From Pisolithus tinctorius (taxonomy: Eukaryota > Basidiomycota > Agaricomycetes > Boletales > Pisolithaceae), in NCBI GenBank assembly GCA_024663395.1, contig JANFAH010000006.1, positions 2,852,001 through 2,916,000 of the forward strand: a stretch of 64,000 nucleotides of DNA. Direction: 5' to 3'. Positions 11,801 through 22,984 of the stretch are shown here, piece after piece (positions within the stretch are counted from its first letter, which is position 1; each line of letters starts with the position of its first letter). Position numbers and translations under genes: made by a program. The notes under the pieces were generated by a model. The model saw only the letters and a list, made by a program, of their open reading frames with translations, searched no databases and was not told where the DNA came from.

Positions 11801-13206
11801 CCTCCGAAAGCGTCCGCAATCCATGTTTCTTGATCGCTGCTAACTTGGAGGGACCTGCGTCTTCGCCTAACACGACGTACGAAGTCTTAGAAGAGGGTTG
11901 GAGTGTGACACGTCTGTACCCAACAAATAACCGCGTGTCAGCTGAGAAACGAGCCAGATACAAGGAGAGGCAGACAACAAAAGGAGAAGACACAACGTAC
12001 CCCCCGAAACGTTTAGCAAGGTCCACGGCTTCCTGTCTCGAAAAACTAGTTAATTCACCAGTAAATACGAATGATAGACCGAGAAGGCAGTCTTGAGTTT
12101 TCGGTTCCGGGATAGGCTTTGATCCAGGAGCTTTCGGACCCGCTAGTTTGGCGGCTTTGGCAGCTGCCCAGCTAGATGAGGTTTTTAAATGACATAACAC
12201 GCTATAATTTTGGACCTTGAAAGAAAGAAGGCAAGACTTACTTAAATTTAGAGGTCGTTGCGGCGAGTTCGGGTTCGGCCGTTGCAGCTGGAATGGTCTT
12301 TGAAGTTGCATTCTGCTCCTCTGTTGGGGGAGGAGGTTTCTTAGAACGGGATTTAGTATTCATTGTTGGCGAAAGATTCGTCTTTCCCGATGGTACCTTC
12401 GCCCTGTTGACTCTCTTCTTCTTTGGGACCTCTTCCTCCTCCTCCTCCTCCTCCGCATCATCAAACGCGTCGTCCTCGTCCTCGTCATCGCTTACAACAA
12501 AATCGTCACCTGCAGCTTTGGAACGCCGCGGGGCTGATGGTCGACGCCCACCACCGGATACCTTACCAGTAGCAGCTGCAACCTTTCTCGAAGACGACGC
12601 CGCTTGGGCTTTTTTCTTCGTTCGAGGAGGCGAGACCTCCTTCTCCGTCATATGGTCATCTTCGTCAGACGAAACCACTCGTTTTCGTTTCGACGACGCT
12701 GCCTTCGGGGTCGTTCTGGGGGCGGACGCGGAAGCACGTTGTCCAATAGGAGCGTGTTCTTCTTCGTCACTGTCGACGAGCATCGCCTGCTCGGACCTGG
12801 TCATTGATATATTCTTTGGCTGAAAGTGCATCAGGGAGTCAGAGTGTGAGTAGGAAGCTGTACGAGGGAAAGAGAGGGATGTACTTGGACGGCTTTCGTA
12901 CTGGCTTTGACCTTGGAAGGATTGACCCCATTGTCAGCTGTATGGCTGTATGTAAGCCGCGATCCTATGAAATCAGTGATACGCACTTAATTCGATAGGG
13001 TCTTCCTTGGCAGACCCATGTCCGGGTTTTGTTGCCGCGGTTGACTTGAGTAGCGGAGGATAAATTAACCGGCCAGTGGCCACACCGCGCAACGGAACAA
13101 AACACACCTTTTGCGATTGCTTCTGAGCAGAACCCGGTGCCCCACCAGCAAAAAAAGAGCGCAAGTCCTTACCAGCTTGCTTTGTCGTGCTCGACTTGGG
13201 CGGCAT
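8852..13206 (-). CDS. RFC1: Replication factor C large subunit
   Basis: This multi-exon gene encodes the large subunit of the clamp loader that places PCNA on DNA. In protein order there is an N-terminal PCNA-binding-like motif (DLRSFF, near residue 21, from ATG 13206), a long charged linker with poly-Glu (12430-12470 in DNA), and a BRCT domain (SFVFTGEL...VVLGEDAG, about 12100-11770). The AAA+ ATPase follows, with Walker [10 protein letters not shown] (about 11270) and Walker [10 protein letters not shown] (about 10945). Then come the sensor region, the RFC1-specific C-terminal domain ([11 protein letters not shown] and YYLTREDWD), and a lysine-rich tail ending at 8852. Introns of about 50-70 bases interrupt it throughout, and I did not fix every junction. 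It diverges from the p31comet-like gene over an 89-base promoter. It appears intact. Confidence 0.93.
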
Positions 13207-13295
13207 CGCTGTGGCCGTGAGCAAGTAGCGGAAATATCACTGTCACGTCATGTCACACCGTGTATGTCACGCTGTCACACCGCGTCCTCTCCTTT
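13207..13295. promoter_or_regulatory. Divergent RFC1/p31comet promoter
   Basis: Only 89 bases separate the two start codons. They contain four copies of TGTCAC, at 13241, 13251, 13265 and 13273, the first within CACGTCA. No TATA box is seen. The two genes must share regulatory DNA. Cell-cycle co-expression is plausible but inferred. Confidence 0.6.
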
Positions 13296-14811
13296 ATGAG
13301 AGTCCTGACATTGGCAGAGGCGGCAACGCCGACACCGGCGACTGCGACGAACACGGCAACGACGGGGATGACCGGCAAGATGGAGACAGACCGGGCCGAT
13401 TGTTTCCCGACGGTGACGCTGGACACGGAGAGGGTCACTCACGACCTCGCTGCAAGACTCGCAACGACTTTCCTCGCCCACGTTCTCTTCCTCAAAAATC
13501 AGATACCCTTGTCAGTTCCATTCGAATCCACTGACCTACAAGCCTCATATCTAGTTACAGCCCTGTCGCTCAACTGGCACGCATGCCAGACAAAGACGTG
13601 AGTTCCCCCTCGTTCAGCTTCATCTAAAGTTAAGTGGCAAGCACACCACACGCATAGACGCGTTCTCGAGCTGCGAGGAAACGACAGCAACTCCTTAATT
13701 CATTCGACACCCTCACCTCGCATCTGTACACCACCTTCGTCGCCTTGTCGACATCTCTTGCCCTCCGACGCAAAGCATGTCACGTAGATACAGCTGAGAT
13801 ATCAAGAAAAACAGATGTTGATAAAGTATTCCTAGCCATCGTGTTAGGTCCCACGATTGGCACTGCAAAATCTCGTCTTATTATGGGGATTGATGGCTTC
13901 GAGGTCAAAGTATGGGGGTTAAGAGACGTCGCCTGTTCCCCTACGTCAGCAAAGACAATCGAGTGCTCGCACATGGAACACGACGACGAGTCAGAGGAAT
14001 CCGACAACCATGAGTCGGAAGGAGAAGACGTAGAGACAGATGACTCTACCGAATCTCCGTACGAGACTGACGAGGAGAGTACAGAGGACCAACCCTTTTC
14101 GGAAGATGGGGAAGAAGACAGCTCAGGCGAAGAACCGCCACCACCCTCCAGAAGTCCATCTCCATCTCCCACTTCGTCTCCACCACCCCCACCACTAGCA
14201 CCACCCCTAGAACATGCGGCCCTCCCCCGACGCCACGAAGAGACTGACGACACCCTCCTCCGTACAGCCGAACGTCTCCTCTCGTTCACCCTTGCAAAGG
14301 CATGCGCAGAGGATGTCCAAGGTCAAGGAATTGCTGCCGAACTGCGTATGTTTCTTTCTCGCCTCTTTCGAGGTACTCATCCCATGCGCTGATTTATTCC
14401 ATGTGCATAGCACCCACTAACATCCATATCCTCATCCGCGCACCCCGTCGATTCACACATCCTGCATGGATACCCCGTCAATCGTTTTCGCCGGCTTTGG
14501 ACGATTTCTTGGACACATTTTTGGATATATCTGCGGACAGTAAGGAACCGAAAACCCCTCCGACAACCACCGGAACGACGGCGGGAAAGCAACGAGACCG
14601 GAAGGGAAATGTCCGGGTCGAGGGTATTTGGGCTCGAGCACGTAGGTCGGGGAGCGAATACCAGTCGAAAGCGCCGGGCGGTGTGAAGGGGATTGAGTCG
14701 GAAGGTCAATCAGGGACCGATAGAGAAGATGCAGATGTGGACGTCGATGAACAAGACGAGTTGATCTGGTGGGGTTGGGATGGAAAACTGACAGGGTTTA
14801 CAGATTGGTAG
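13296..14811 (+). CDS. p31comet/MAD2L1-binding protein-like
   Basis: Four exons (13296-13510, 13561-13597, 13658-14345, 14411-14811) join in frame to 446 residues. The N-terminal part carries FLAHVLFLKNQIPFPVAQL, matching the family signature in which a helix is followed by QIPxPxxQL. A VFLAIVLGP strand segment and a C-terminal DELIWWGW...GF motif correspond to the IW...GF end of animal p31comet. p31comet is a HORMA-fold protein that binds Mad2 and, with the AAA+ ATPase TRIP13/Pch2, dismantles the mitotic checkpoint complex. Between the conserved halves lies an acidic and then proline/serine-rich insertion (residues about 150-245), probably disordered. Homology is called from motif memory, not a search. 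The start may alternatively lie at an upstream in-frame codon near 13260. Confidence 0.68.
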
Positions 14812-16200
14812 AGTAACTCCGTTCTTTGCTTTCCCTCTTTACGATGCATAGTTTTGTGCTGTCCTTGCCGCACTCGAGTAGCATTCACCATACATGCACG
14901 CATTGCCTACGAACATGAGTGTGTGGCGGTCACCACTACTCTTAGGAATCACCACCGTCCTAGGTGAGTCACGATTCTTATCACCTGAGTCCAGTTGAAT
15001 CTCGGATGGCCGGCGAGCAGATGTTGTCGTTAGATTCTCCAATCGAGAGATGGCAACATTGGTAACGTGGGTACCTCAGCCTAGACTGGCCGAACATGTT
15101 TCAAGTACACGTTTGAGGGCGACATCTCCCTGACAAGGATAATATGTTCTTGATATTGATCCCCGTAGATACATCCCCTGCATCACACTGACTCGCCACA
15201 TTTTCCTTGCTGTACGAGTTGACATGTTTGAAATTCACGGTTGTGGCCCCCGATATAGTCCTTCCTATTGCAGGTCCCCAGCGTAAGCTTCAGAATCACT
15301 ACCTGTAACTTCGCAGACATTTCAAGTATTTACCTTGAGGACTAGTTCTATTATTTAGTGGCTCTTCTTGATCATCAGGATTGTAGGCGTCACACTTGTC
15401 TTCCGTGGCATACATGCTGCACAACTGTCCCTCGTAGTCTAGTCCGTGTAAATTTATCGCATTGGCACGCGTCCTTTCTGGCTACATTGGCCGACATCTT
15501 ATACGTTGTACCCGTGGCAAGACATGCTTTCTGATGGGATCGAGCCGTTATTCTAGCCCGCTGCGGGCAATAATAGCGGCCCTAAATAACTTCCTATCGC
15601 ATACATCTATCAGCAAGATCTCCTCGGAAGGCACTACATACAGCAGTGATGCGGGCCGCTGGGCATTGGCCTCGAGGCTGCAAGGCAATGCTTCTGTGAG
15701 TACAATTTCACAAGCCCTTAAGATCGGAGCCTGTCTTGTTGAGTCATGACGTGCACACAGAAAAAGAACTAGAATACATGTACATAAGACTGACCCCGGT
15801 GAACCCTCCCGTTCTTTTTTTGGTTTCGTTTCTCGAACGTTGGCCTGCAGACAAGGGTATAAAAGTATGAGATTGGTAAGAGCTCAACTGAGTTACCATG
15901 GATGTACAGTCAATCAGTCGATCGATCACCGCATGGACCACTTACGGACACGGTGCAGCTGTATCGAAGGGCAGGTTGCACGAGTCGCACTCAGAATTAC
16001 TTACCAGCCTGGGTCGATTTTGTGGTGTATTAATACATGTACCCTTCTATTATGTAATCACATTCGATCTACACGCGTCCTGCCTTTCGGACGTGTCGGT
16101 AGACTGTAGGTTTATGGGCAAACTTGACTTTTTCTCTCCGCGCAGGCCAGCTCCTTCCGATATCAAACAGTATAAAGTCGACCCCTCTCAAGACACGGTC
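14812..16200. other. Intergenic region
   Basis: About 1.4 kb without a supportable gene. Small open frames (for example 15462-15749) lack splice context or family features. TATA-like sequences occur at 15857 (GTATAAAAG) and 16170 (GTATAAAG), upstream of possible starts of the next gene. Confidence 0.5.
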
Positions 16201-17436
16201 ATGCCCTCCTTAATACACCACCTCTTTTTGAGACTCCTCACCAGTCTTGGAATGGCTTCACAATTCCGAACTCCAGTGGATGGTCTATTCGAAGATCAGA
16301 TGTCCCACTTCACCACCAGCTGGTGGGAGCGTGTTATTCGAGGAGACGATAACGCTGCACGATGTTACGTTGAGAAGGTCTGCTGGCACAAGCAATCTTC
16401 TACTGTGCAACATGAGTTCCTTCAATTCGATATACTGTCTATGGATGGACGCTACAAGTCAACCGTCGTAGCTGAGCGGGGAAAAGATCGTACCAATTCA
16501 GATAGAAGTACCTCTGCCATTCTGTGTTCATTTAAATCACTGACGACAATATGGATGCCCCTACAGACACTACCGTTACTGCGAACCCTCCCACTTTCGC
16601 GGACCCCACTGCTACTGAAAACTCCCCAGCGGTTGTGATCCCCGCCTCTCCTGCGAATGTTACCCCTTCTGCGGACTCCCCCGCACCAGGTCACAACGGT
16701 AACATTTTGTCTTCATTAGGTTCAAGTAAACCATCCATTGAAGCGGATGACGTCGTGTATTCCGCGGCGTTCGGCAGTCCAGGTGCCATTAAATTAGCCG
16801 TGAAATGTACCGCAATTTGTCTTCGTACGCTGACGTTCCCCAAAGGCAGTGTTCGACCATCTGCCCATGAATTGTCGACGCTGCTCGCTGTGACATCGAA
16901 TCACATACTGGTATACAATTTGATGGAAAGCCAGTGTTACTGGTTCTCCGAGACGGTTTTTAAGGCACTCAAGCGCCTATTTCCGCACGCGAGGGAAGAT
17001 ATCCAGTCGGGTCGAGCGGGGAGATGGCGTGGTGTGGCGATACCAACTGCTGAGAGTGTAGAAGCGGTTTGTGCTGAATATCGTGCAAGAAACACTTGTT
17101 TACTGGAGGAAGCTGAACGAAAACGACGAGCTGGGCTGAAGGTACGTATATGTTCTCTTTTTCTATGCAAACCTGATGTGAATCCAAATGCAGATCGTGG
17201 AAGAGCGTGATCAAGCTTTGGCAGCGCAGAGTCGGGCTATGGTAGAACGAGATCGGGCTTTAGCGCAAGCTGCAGAACAGAATCGGGCTTTAGCACAAGC
17301 TGCAGAACAGAATCAGGCTATGGCAGAAGCTTTAGCGGCACGGGATCGGGCTATGACAGAAGCTCTAGCGAAGCAAGCACGATTGGAGGAGCAACTTAGT
17401 CGGATGAGGGAAGGAGCGGCAGGCTTCAGGCAATGA
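16201..17436 (+). CDS. Agaricomycete hypothetical protein with C-terminal coiled coil
   Basis: Exons 16201-16507, 16567-17141 and 17194-17436 join in one frame; intron 1 has a good CTGAC branch site. The protein has an N-terminal domain (HEFLQF, CYVEKVCW), a proline/serine linker and a second conserved domain with CYWFSETVFKALK and VEAVCAEYRAR. This matches a widespread uncharacterised agaricomycete family as I remember it. The last 80 residues form an alanine/glutamine-rich coiled coil built from repeats like RALAQAAEQN. Function unknown. The frame is open upstream to 15898, so ATG 15898 or the internal ATG 16252 are alternative starts; a TATA box at 16170 sits 31 bases before 16201. Confidence 0.65.
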
Positions 17437-17544
17437 GCGCATTGGATCAGACATTGCCCATGGCCTGTTTCAGTACTTTGCAGATTTATGTTGATCCAAC
17501 ATTCGACCCGACTGCAATTGTAATTACAACTCAACCTTATTGCA

Positions 17545-17880
17545 GGACGTGGTGAGAGACGTGAATGAGAACTTTGAGTCGTGAGTCTGAGCTCCACTTG
17601 TATGTAACTATCCCATTGGTAGGCACGAGTGACGTGATAGATGCATATTAATATGGCAGGAAGGGCCTGAATAAGGCGGGGTTGTCCTCGACGCCCTCCC
17701 AGCAGTTCGCCAACCCCAAGTCCTTCACCGTCCACACATTCCCTGGTCCAGCCACCCCTCGACGAGTCGAGTGGCAACCCATGAAAAGTTTGAGTCGTCG
17801 TTCATCGAGTTGCAATTCAGAAAAATCCCACAGATCTTCTCAGAAGACAACTACAACTTCGCAAGCCGTAATCTGGAATG
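17545..17880 (+). pseudogene. Unrecognised exon-like fragment
   Basis: A splice-like structure (acceptor near 17545, donor near 17580, acceptor near 17660) yields DVVRDVNENFES joined to a segment containing FTVHTFPGPATPRR. The protein-like text then continues one frame over (FESSFIELQF...EDNYNFAS) to about 17880. It looks like part of a real conserved gene interrupted by a frameshift near 17780. I do not recognise the family. Confidence 0.35.
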
Positions 17881-17949
17881 AGGGCGCGCCCTAGGATGTC
17901 CTTCGACTCGAATGAGGCGCGAGATGGGTTGCTCCCGGGCACATAAGTT

Positions 17950-18520
17950 GCCATATAAATGGGAGAGGGTAGGACGAAATCCGTACACCAGGTTCAAATA
18001 AAGGGTGCAAAACATGCTCTCAGACAACAAATGCAAGGTGTGATAATGCTCTCCCGACCATCCGTGATGCCAAAAGCATCTGCATTCAGCTCAACCGCAC
18101 AGCAAACCTCGGTAGATTCAGGAAAAGAAAATCCGCACCGGGTGGACTGCAAAGAAAATATAGAGCTCTCGAATCGTATCCACCTTGAATCGAGCCAGGA
18201 AATATTAGAGTCAGCTCCAGTATAAAACTTGCACACTCGTTGGGTGGTTTGCTGAACGACGGACTGTACTCAGTGGGCAAGCGATGAATTACTAACAGGT
18301 ATGTCATTGGTCCTACCGATCAGCAGCAGTGAGATGTGTTCATTCAATCAATTTTCGGTATATTCCATGTACGACAGCCTTGGAATAAAGCCACAGAATA
18401 CCTGCCAGATGGGTCGTCCATCGCCGGTCTGAGACGTCCTGGTTAGTGTACGGAGGGTTCGTCCGTTGGCGAGACCGAAGACTCGGAGAATGTCGTTGAC
18501 TTGAAGACAGTGATGCTGCA
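17950..18520. repeat. Diverged direct repeat, copy 1
   Basis: This stretch is similar to 19150-19680 in the same orientation, with matching landmarks such as CTCTCC...GTGATGCC at 18049 and GACCGAAGACT at 18471. The pair brackets the kinase-like pseudogene. Neither copy has a clear long frame, although short similar frames exist on both strands. Confidence 0.5.
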
Positions 18521-18599
18521 TGGTGCGTGAGCATGACAGGCGGAGCTGCTGGCACCCTATTCCAAAAGACGAGCGTGTGCCTGTCCCCACAAAATGTTT

Positions 18600-19105
18600 C
18601 ATTTCATATATGCACCAATAGAAACCGCCCTCCCGGCCGATACAAATGTCGATACCTAATGGAATGAAAACCGGCAATGAAAGGTATAAAGAATCTCCAC
18701 AGCCAAGGGGTTCTGTCGTATTCCACCGTACCGACATATTTAAAGTACTCCGGACAGAAGCCAGCCTGCTCACAATCACAAAGCCACACAGTGCTGTCTT
18801 TCCAGACGACGATATTCCGCATATGGATATCCTGGCGAGTAAATACAAGGGGCACCTCGGAATGGTTGAATGGGGACTCGTTAGGATCGAGTCCGATGAA
18901 GTTGAATCGTTTGGAAACGGTGGGCCTGCTGTTGAACCACTCCGTCAAGTTCGAGTAAGACGTGAAAGGGCCAACGCCCCGCCCCGTGAACCATCGTCAC
19001 TTCAGCGAAGCGGGACTTCACGCACAGGTCCTGGAATTTCAACAAGCCTTCCGCGAATTTCCCACAGTTGTCGTATGTATCCGCGGGGAGCCTACGCAAT
19101 GTGAA
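18600..19105 (-). pseudogene. Aminoglycoside phosphotransferase/choline kinase-like gene remnant
   Basis: The minus strand encodes parts of a fungal APH-type kinase. An N-lobe end (LRRLPADTYDNCG) lies at about 19095. A frame change near 18975 leads into PFTSYSNLTEWFN. Then comes the catalytic loop LVFTRQDIHMRNIVV (about 18830-18790), followed by VWLCDCEQAGFCPEYF, where the metal-binding Asp lies. In active members the loop usually reads THQDL, so the His is replaced by Arg here. The C-terminus is lost after FIPFIAGFHS. With frameshifts, a changed loop and no N-terminus, this is a decayed gene. The family normally phosphorylates small hydroxylated molecules or is uncharacterised in fungi. Confidence 0.65.
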
Positions 19106-19149
19106 GCTTCCGTCATAAGCTCAGGGTTGCTCCCGGAAGTGGGTTTAAG

Positions 19150-19680
19150 TAGAGGAGGGTGGGATATAATCGATATACCAGGTCCAAACAAAGGACAGGG
19201 AGACGTGCCCTCATACGACGAATACGAGGTATGTTGATGCTCTCCTTGCTATCTGTGATGCCACAAGTAGCTGCACTTGACGCTCGGACACCGCCTGTAA
19301 ATCCAGAAATTCTGGAAGTCTCAGATCATATCCATTTGGATTAAAAGGAAAAACTGTAGCTTAAAATTTACGCGATAGTCAGGTGTTTTGCTAGACAACG
19401 GACCGCCGAACGATGAATTGCTAGAGATGACGGCAGTCCAACCATCAGGTAGCAGCAAGATGCGCTCATTCAATCGATCATTGGCATATTGGGCACAAGA
19501 CAACTTCGCATCAACGAGGAACATAGCGTCAGAGAGTGCCTGCCAAATGCTGTCCGTCGTTGGTTCGTGAAGCGTGCCATACGTCCTGGCCAGTGTACGC
19601 AGGGTTCATTGTTTGGGCAGATCGAAGACTTGGAGGGTGTCGCCGGCTTGAAGGGATGCAATTGTTTAACTACGCATAAG
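19150..19680. repeat. Diverged direct repeat, copy 2
   Basis: Counterpart of 17950-18520, offset by about 1.15-1.2 kb, with matching landmarks at 19241 and 19615. Indels are frequent, so the duplication is old. It may be the 5' part of a duplicated kinase gene. The following 19681-20013 shows nothing else. Confidence 0.5.
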
Positions 19681-20013
19681 GCAATCCAGCAATCTGTTAT
19701 GACGGTTAGCAATCACGACCCTCCCGGGGCGTAGGATGCGCGCTAATTTTTATCAATGAAGGGCTTTACCGGTCGGCGCCGCGAGTTATAAACTGGTGAG
19801 CGAGATCTCCCGCGAGGCACACTACGGACATGAAATGAACGGCTTACTGTGTGATTTACGCATGGATACCTATTGGGAGCATCCACTCCCTTCTACTCTC
19901 GCACACTTACCTGAGCCAAACCACACGATACTGCTCCTGCACCAGAACATTCGAGCACAATACTGAGAAGAGTTGCGGTGATCTGGAACATAACATTGGT
20001 AGTAGCAAGAGGT

Positions 20014-20977
20014 CTAACTTCGGTTGTTCCCCCAACCACGCTCTCGCATGGTTTCCCAGATATCGCTCATCCCAACAGACACGCGCTCGCGGGCGCTCTC
20101 GAAACTGTCCAGGGCAGGACGCACGTCGAGAGCAAAAACAGGCTCACCATCTGGAGTAGGTGGGGCAGAATAGTAGTCGATGACATACCGCACCTCTTCG
20201 CCCGTCCGAGGTCGACGAACGACCCAATCGTGCCGATCGAATGGTGGCTCGGTACTGCGGAACGTCGTCAGAGACAGAGACAGAGAAACACCGGAGTGGA
20301 GCTTGCGTACTTGAATCTTGTGGGTAGCAACCACCCCATGAACATCCAAAACTGCGCCTTCGGCGACATTTCTCCCGGCCGCCCCTTGAACCTTGCCAAG
20401 TGTGGTTGTTCGTCGCCAGGCCTGTCCAGATCAGTCGATCACCCATATACGCGCACGAAATCGACTAAACCACGAACTGAGCGACACGCCTTTCCCACCT
20501 CAACACCTCATTCCAAGCACGCTCGTTCAAGAAGTTATGTATGTCTACCATCACCTCGACATGTTCTGTAGGTGTCTCCCATCCTTTCCTTACGAGAGCA
20601 TTGTAAAATTGTTGAGGAGACGGGTATTCCCATGTTTGCGTCTTCCCGTCCTCCGTGCCGCGGGGTATCGATGAGAGAGTCCGATCGGTCGGAAGTGGAG
20701 CTGACTGAGAATGAGGATCGAGTGGAGTCTGTGGTAGCGACGGCATCTGGTTGAGAGGGTTGATTCCTGTCGAAGAATGTTCAACTGGACACCCTCCGCT
20801 AGCTTTTGGTGCAGAAGCATGTTGTACTGGACACCCGGAAGTCGATGGATTTGAAGCAGGGTTGGACTGGTGCATCGGACAGCCCGAAACTGAATTCGAA
20901 GAGGTCGACTGGTGCATTGGACATGATGCTGGCGGTGTCGTTGACGGTGGCGACGATGCAGACTGCGACTGGCCCAT
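20014..20977 (-). CDS. CYC3: Cytochrome c heme lyase (holocytochrome c synthase)
   Basis: Three exons (20977-20478, 20421-20311, 20254-20014) with 56-base introns give 283 residues. This intermembrane-space enzyme attaches heme to apocytochrome c. Signature parts are [33 protein letters not shown] (containing the conserved heme-ligand His), the [13 protein letters not shown] segment, and [10 protein letters not shown]...VRYVIDYYS. The N-terminus is serine/proline-rich with four Cys-Pro motifs (C19, C33, C49, C63), resembling heme regulatory motifs. The start is the ATG at 20977. It diverges from TIM44 over 133 bases. Confidence 0.93.
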
Positions 20978-21110
20978 CTGTGATTTGTCTTGAAAGTGCC
21001 AACCATTTCGGAAATGAAATTTTCGAGTGCGTCGGGTCGTCACGTGACCACCGATAATTTCTTTCCGGATGTGACTTTTTTTGACAGGCAGTTAGTCTTG
21101 AAAAGCCAGG
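20978..21110. promoter_or_regulatory. Divergent CYC3/TIM44 promoter with palindromic E-box
   Basis: The 133 bases between two mitochondrial genes contain the perfect 10-base palindrome GTCACGTGAC at 21039-21048, a CACGTG E-box of the kind bound by bHLH factors such as Cbf1. No TATA box is seen. The shared site suggests coordinated expression of both genes. Confidence 0.6.
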
Positions 21111-22863
21111 ATGCTGCCCCGTCACCTGCGTAGCTTCGTCGTCGCCCAGCATGCGCGCATGCCAGCCCGGCTGTCGTCCAAGGCTTTCCCGCCGCCGTTC
21201 CGGATACCCCCAGCACCGCAGCACTCGTGCTCGTCGTTTCCTGCCGGATCCCGCTCGTTTCACGCTTCGTGTCGACGTCAGAACGAAGTTCCCAAGTCCC
21301 CGTTCCAGACATTCGTGGAAGTCCTGCGAGAGGAACTGCGCAAGAATCGCGAGTTGCAAGACAACGTCAAGCAGCTCCAAGGAGACGTGGACAAGCTGCA
21401 GGACTCGGAGGCGATGAAGCGTGCAAGGGATATGTACGAGCGTGCCAGGGTATGCCTTTCTTTCCTCGTTCTATGACATGCGGAATGTTAAATCATGTGA
21501 TCGGTATGTTGTAGTTGACGTCGAGCATTAAAGAGAACCCTCGTCTGAGAGCGGCTGCAGAGGAACTTAAGAAAGCCGGTATTAAAGTTGGCGATGCAGT
21601 CTCTGAGGCACTCAAGACGATGGAGGAGAGTGAGATCATGCGAGCGGTTCGTACCCCCTCACCACACTCTAATTTCTACGTGTCAATCATATTTTCTTGC
21701 GATACTTAAATATAGATCTCCCGTGCGACGTCTTCACTATCTAGCACTATCGCTCAAACTACAGAACCCATTCGGAATACTGCCGCCTACAAAACACTCG
21801 CAGAAACTCTCGTCGATGCACTCGACGACTCGGGTTCCGCCAAACACGCTGGGTTTGAGAGCAAAGAAGCCAGGCGCAAACGTCGACAGAGACGCCTTGA
21901 GAAGGCCGGGCTTGCTGGTAGACGCGTCGTTGAAAATACAGAGTATGTCTCCTTTCGTGTTGTGTTAATTGAGAATACTTGATTTACTATTCGTGCGTAC
22001 GGGGTAACACAGAGCCGGTCAAGCACTTGTCTCCGTGAAACCTTCACCGCGACAAGAAGCTTGGGAGCAATTCAAATCCACGAATCCGCTCATGCAACAG
22101 CTCTCGTCCCTCCGCGCTGCCTACCAAGAATCAGAATCACCTCTGATTACCCCGATACGCTCGGTCACTTCTACGATCGGCTCATGGTTCGAAGAGACTG
22201 AAGTAGCACAAGTGACGCGGATGATGAGAGCACTCGACCCGCACTTCTCGAGAGAGGCGTTCGAGAGGGAGCTGAGAGAGTATATCGTTCCCGAAGTTGT
22301 AGATGCATATCTCAGCGCAGACAAAGAGGCATTAACGAAATGGTGTTCTGAGGCGGTGGGTCAAACTATTCGATATAAGGATGCACCATTCATCTGGTGA
22401 ACAGACTTATAATGTGCTGTGGGCAACGATGGAACAATACCTTCGTCAGGGACTCATCAGCGATAGCAAGGTCTTGGATATCCGTCAAGTTGACGTACGT
22501 CCCTCACTCCTGTTTGTTTTATGATGTCGTAATTATTTATCACCAGGTCTCCGATGCCAAAATTCTGGAGAACGAAATTCCTGTGTTTGTGGTGACGTTT
22601 TCGACACAAGAAATGCTCCTCTTCCGGAATCCAGTCTCCCGTGAAATCGTCATTGGCGCTGAAAATCGCGTCGAGCAATGCGTATACGCTGCTGTGCTAA
22701 CCCGCGTTGCAGAGGAGATCTCAGACGAGTTGACAGGCGGATGGAAGGTTGTCGAGGTGGGTCTCAAATCTGTCTTTTCACTTCCCTTCTATTTCCATCT
22801 CATCCGTTTTTCTTTTTCCCCGCAAAACAGATGGCGCGTAGATCTGCACGGGCATATCTTTAG
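21111..22863 (+). CDS. TIM44: Mitochondrial import motor subunit TIM44
   Basis: Seven exons (21111-21449, 21515-21646, 21716-21942, 22013-22355, 22405-22494, 22547-22756, 22831-22863) give 457 residues. The first 50 residues are basic and Ser/Arg-rich, a mitochondrial presequence. A coiled-coil region (ELRKNRELQDNVKQLQ) and the membrane-binding amphipathic helices follow. The C-terminal TIM44 domain (from about residue 245) includes REYIVPEVVDAYL and ISDSKVLDIRQVDVSDAKIL. TIM44 tethers mtHsp70 to the TIM23 channel. The last exon encodes only MARRSARAYL, close to the usual short basic end of fungal TIM44. A fragment of exon 4 recurs at 28150. Confidence 0.93.
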
Positions 22864-22984
22864 CCTACCCGTTTCATCCTCTTCCACTCCATCGTCCTGT
22901 TCGTCGTTCAACACCTTCCGCCCATCCAGTTATTGTAGACTTGCATCCACTACGTACGGTGCGCCCACTTACATAGCCAAGTAG

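Noticed and set aside
13780..14289. Long minus-strand Ser/Gly-rich frame
   Set aside because: It is the complement of the acidic/proline insertion of the p31comet-like gene.
15462..15749. Plus-strand frame of 95 residues
   Set aside because: No start context, splice signals or family features; likely chance.
17950..19680. Direct repeats as LTRs of an old retroelement
   Set aside because: No TG...CA ends, primer site or polymerase text was found, and the enclosed sequence is kinase-like.
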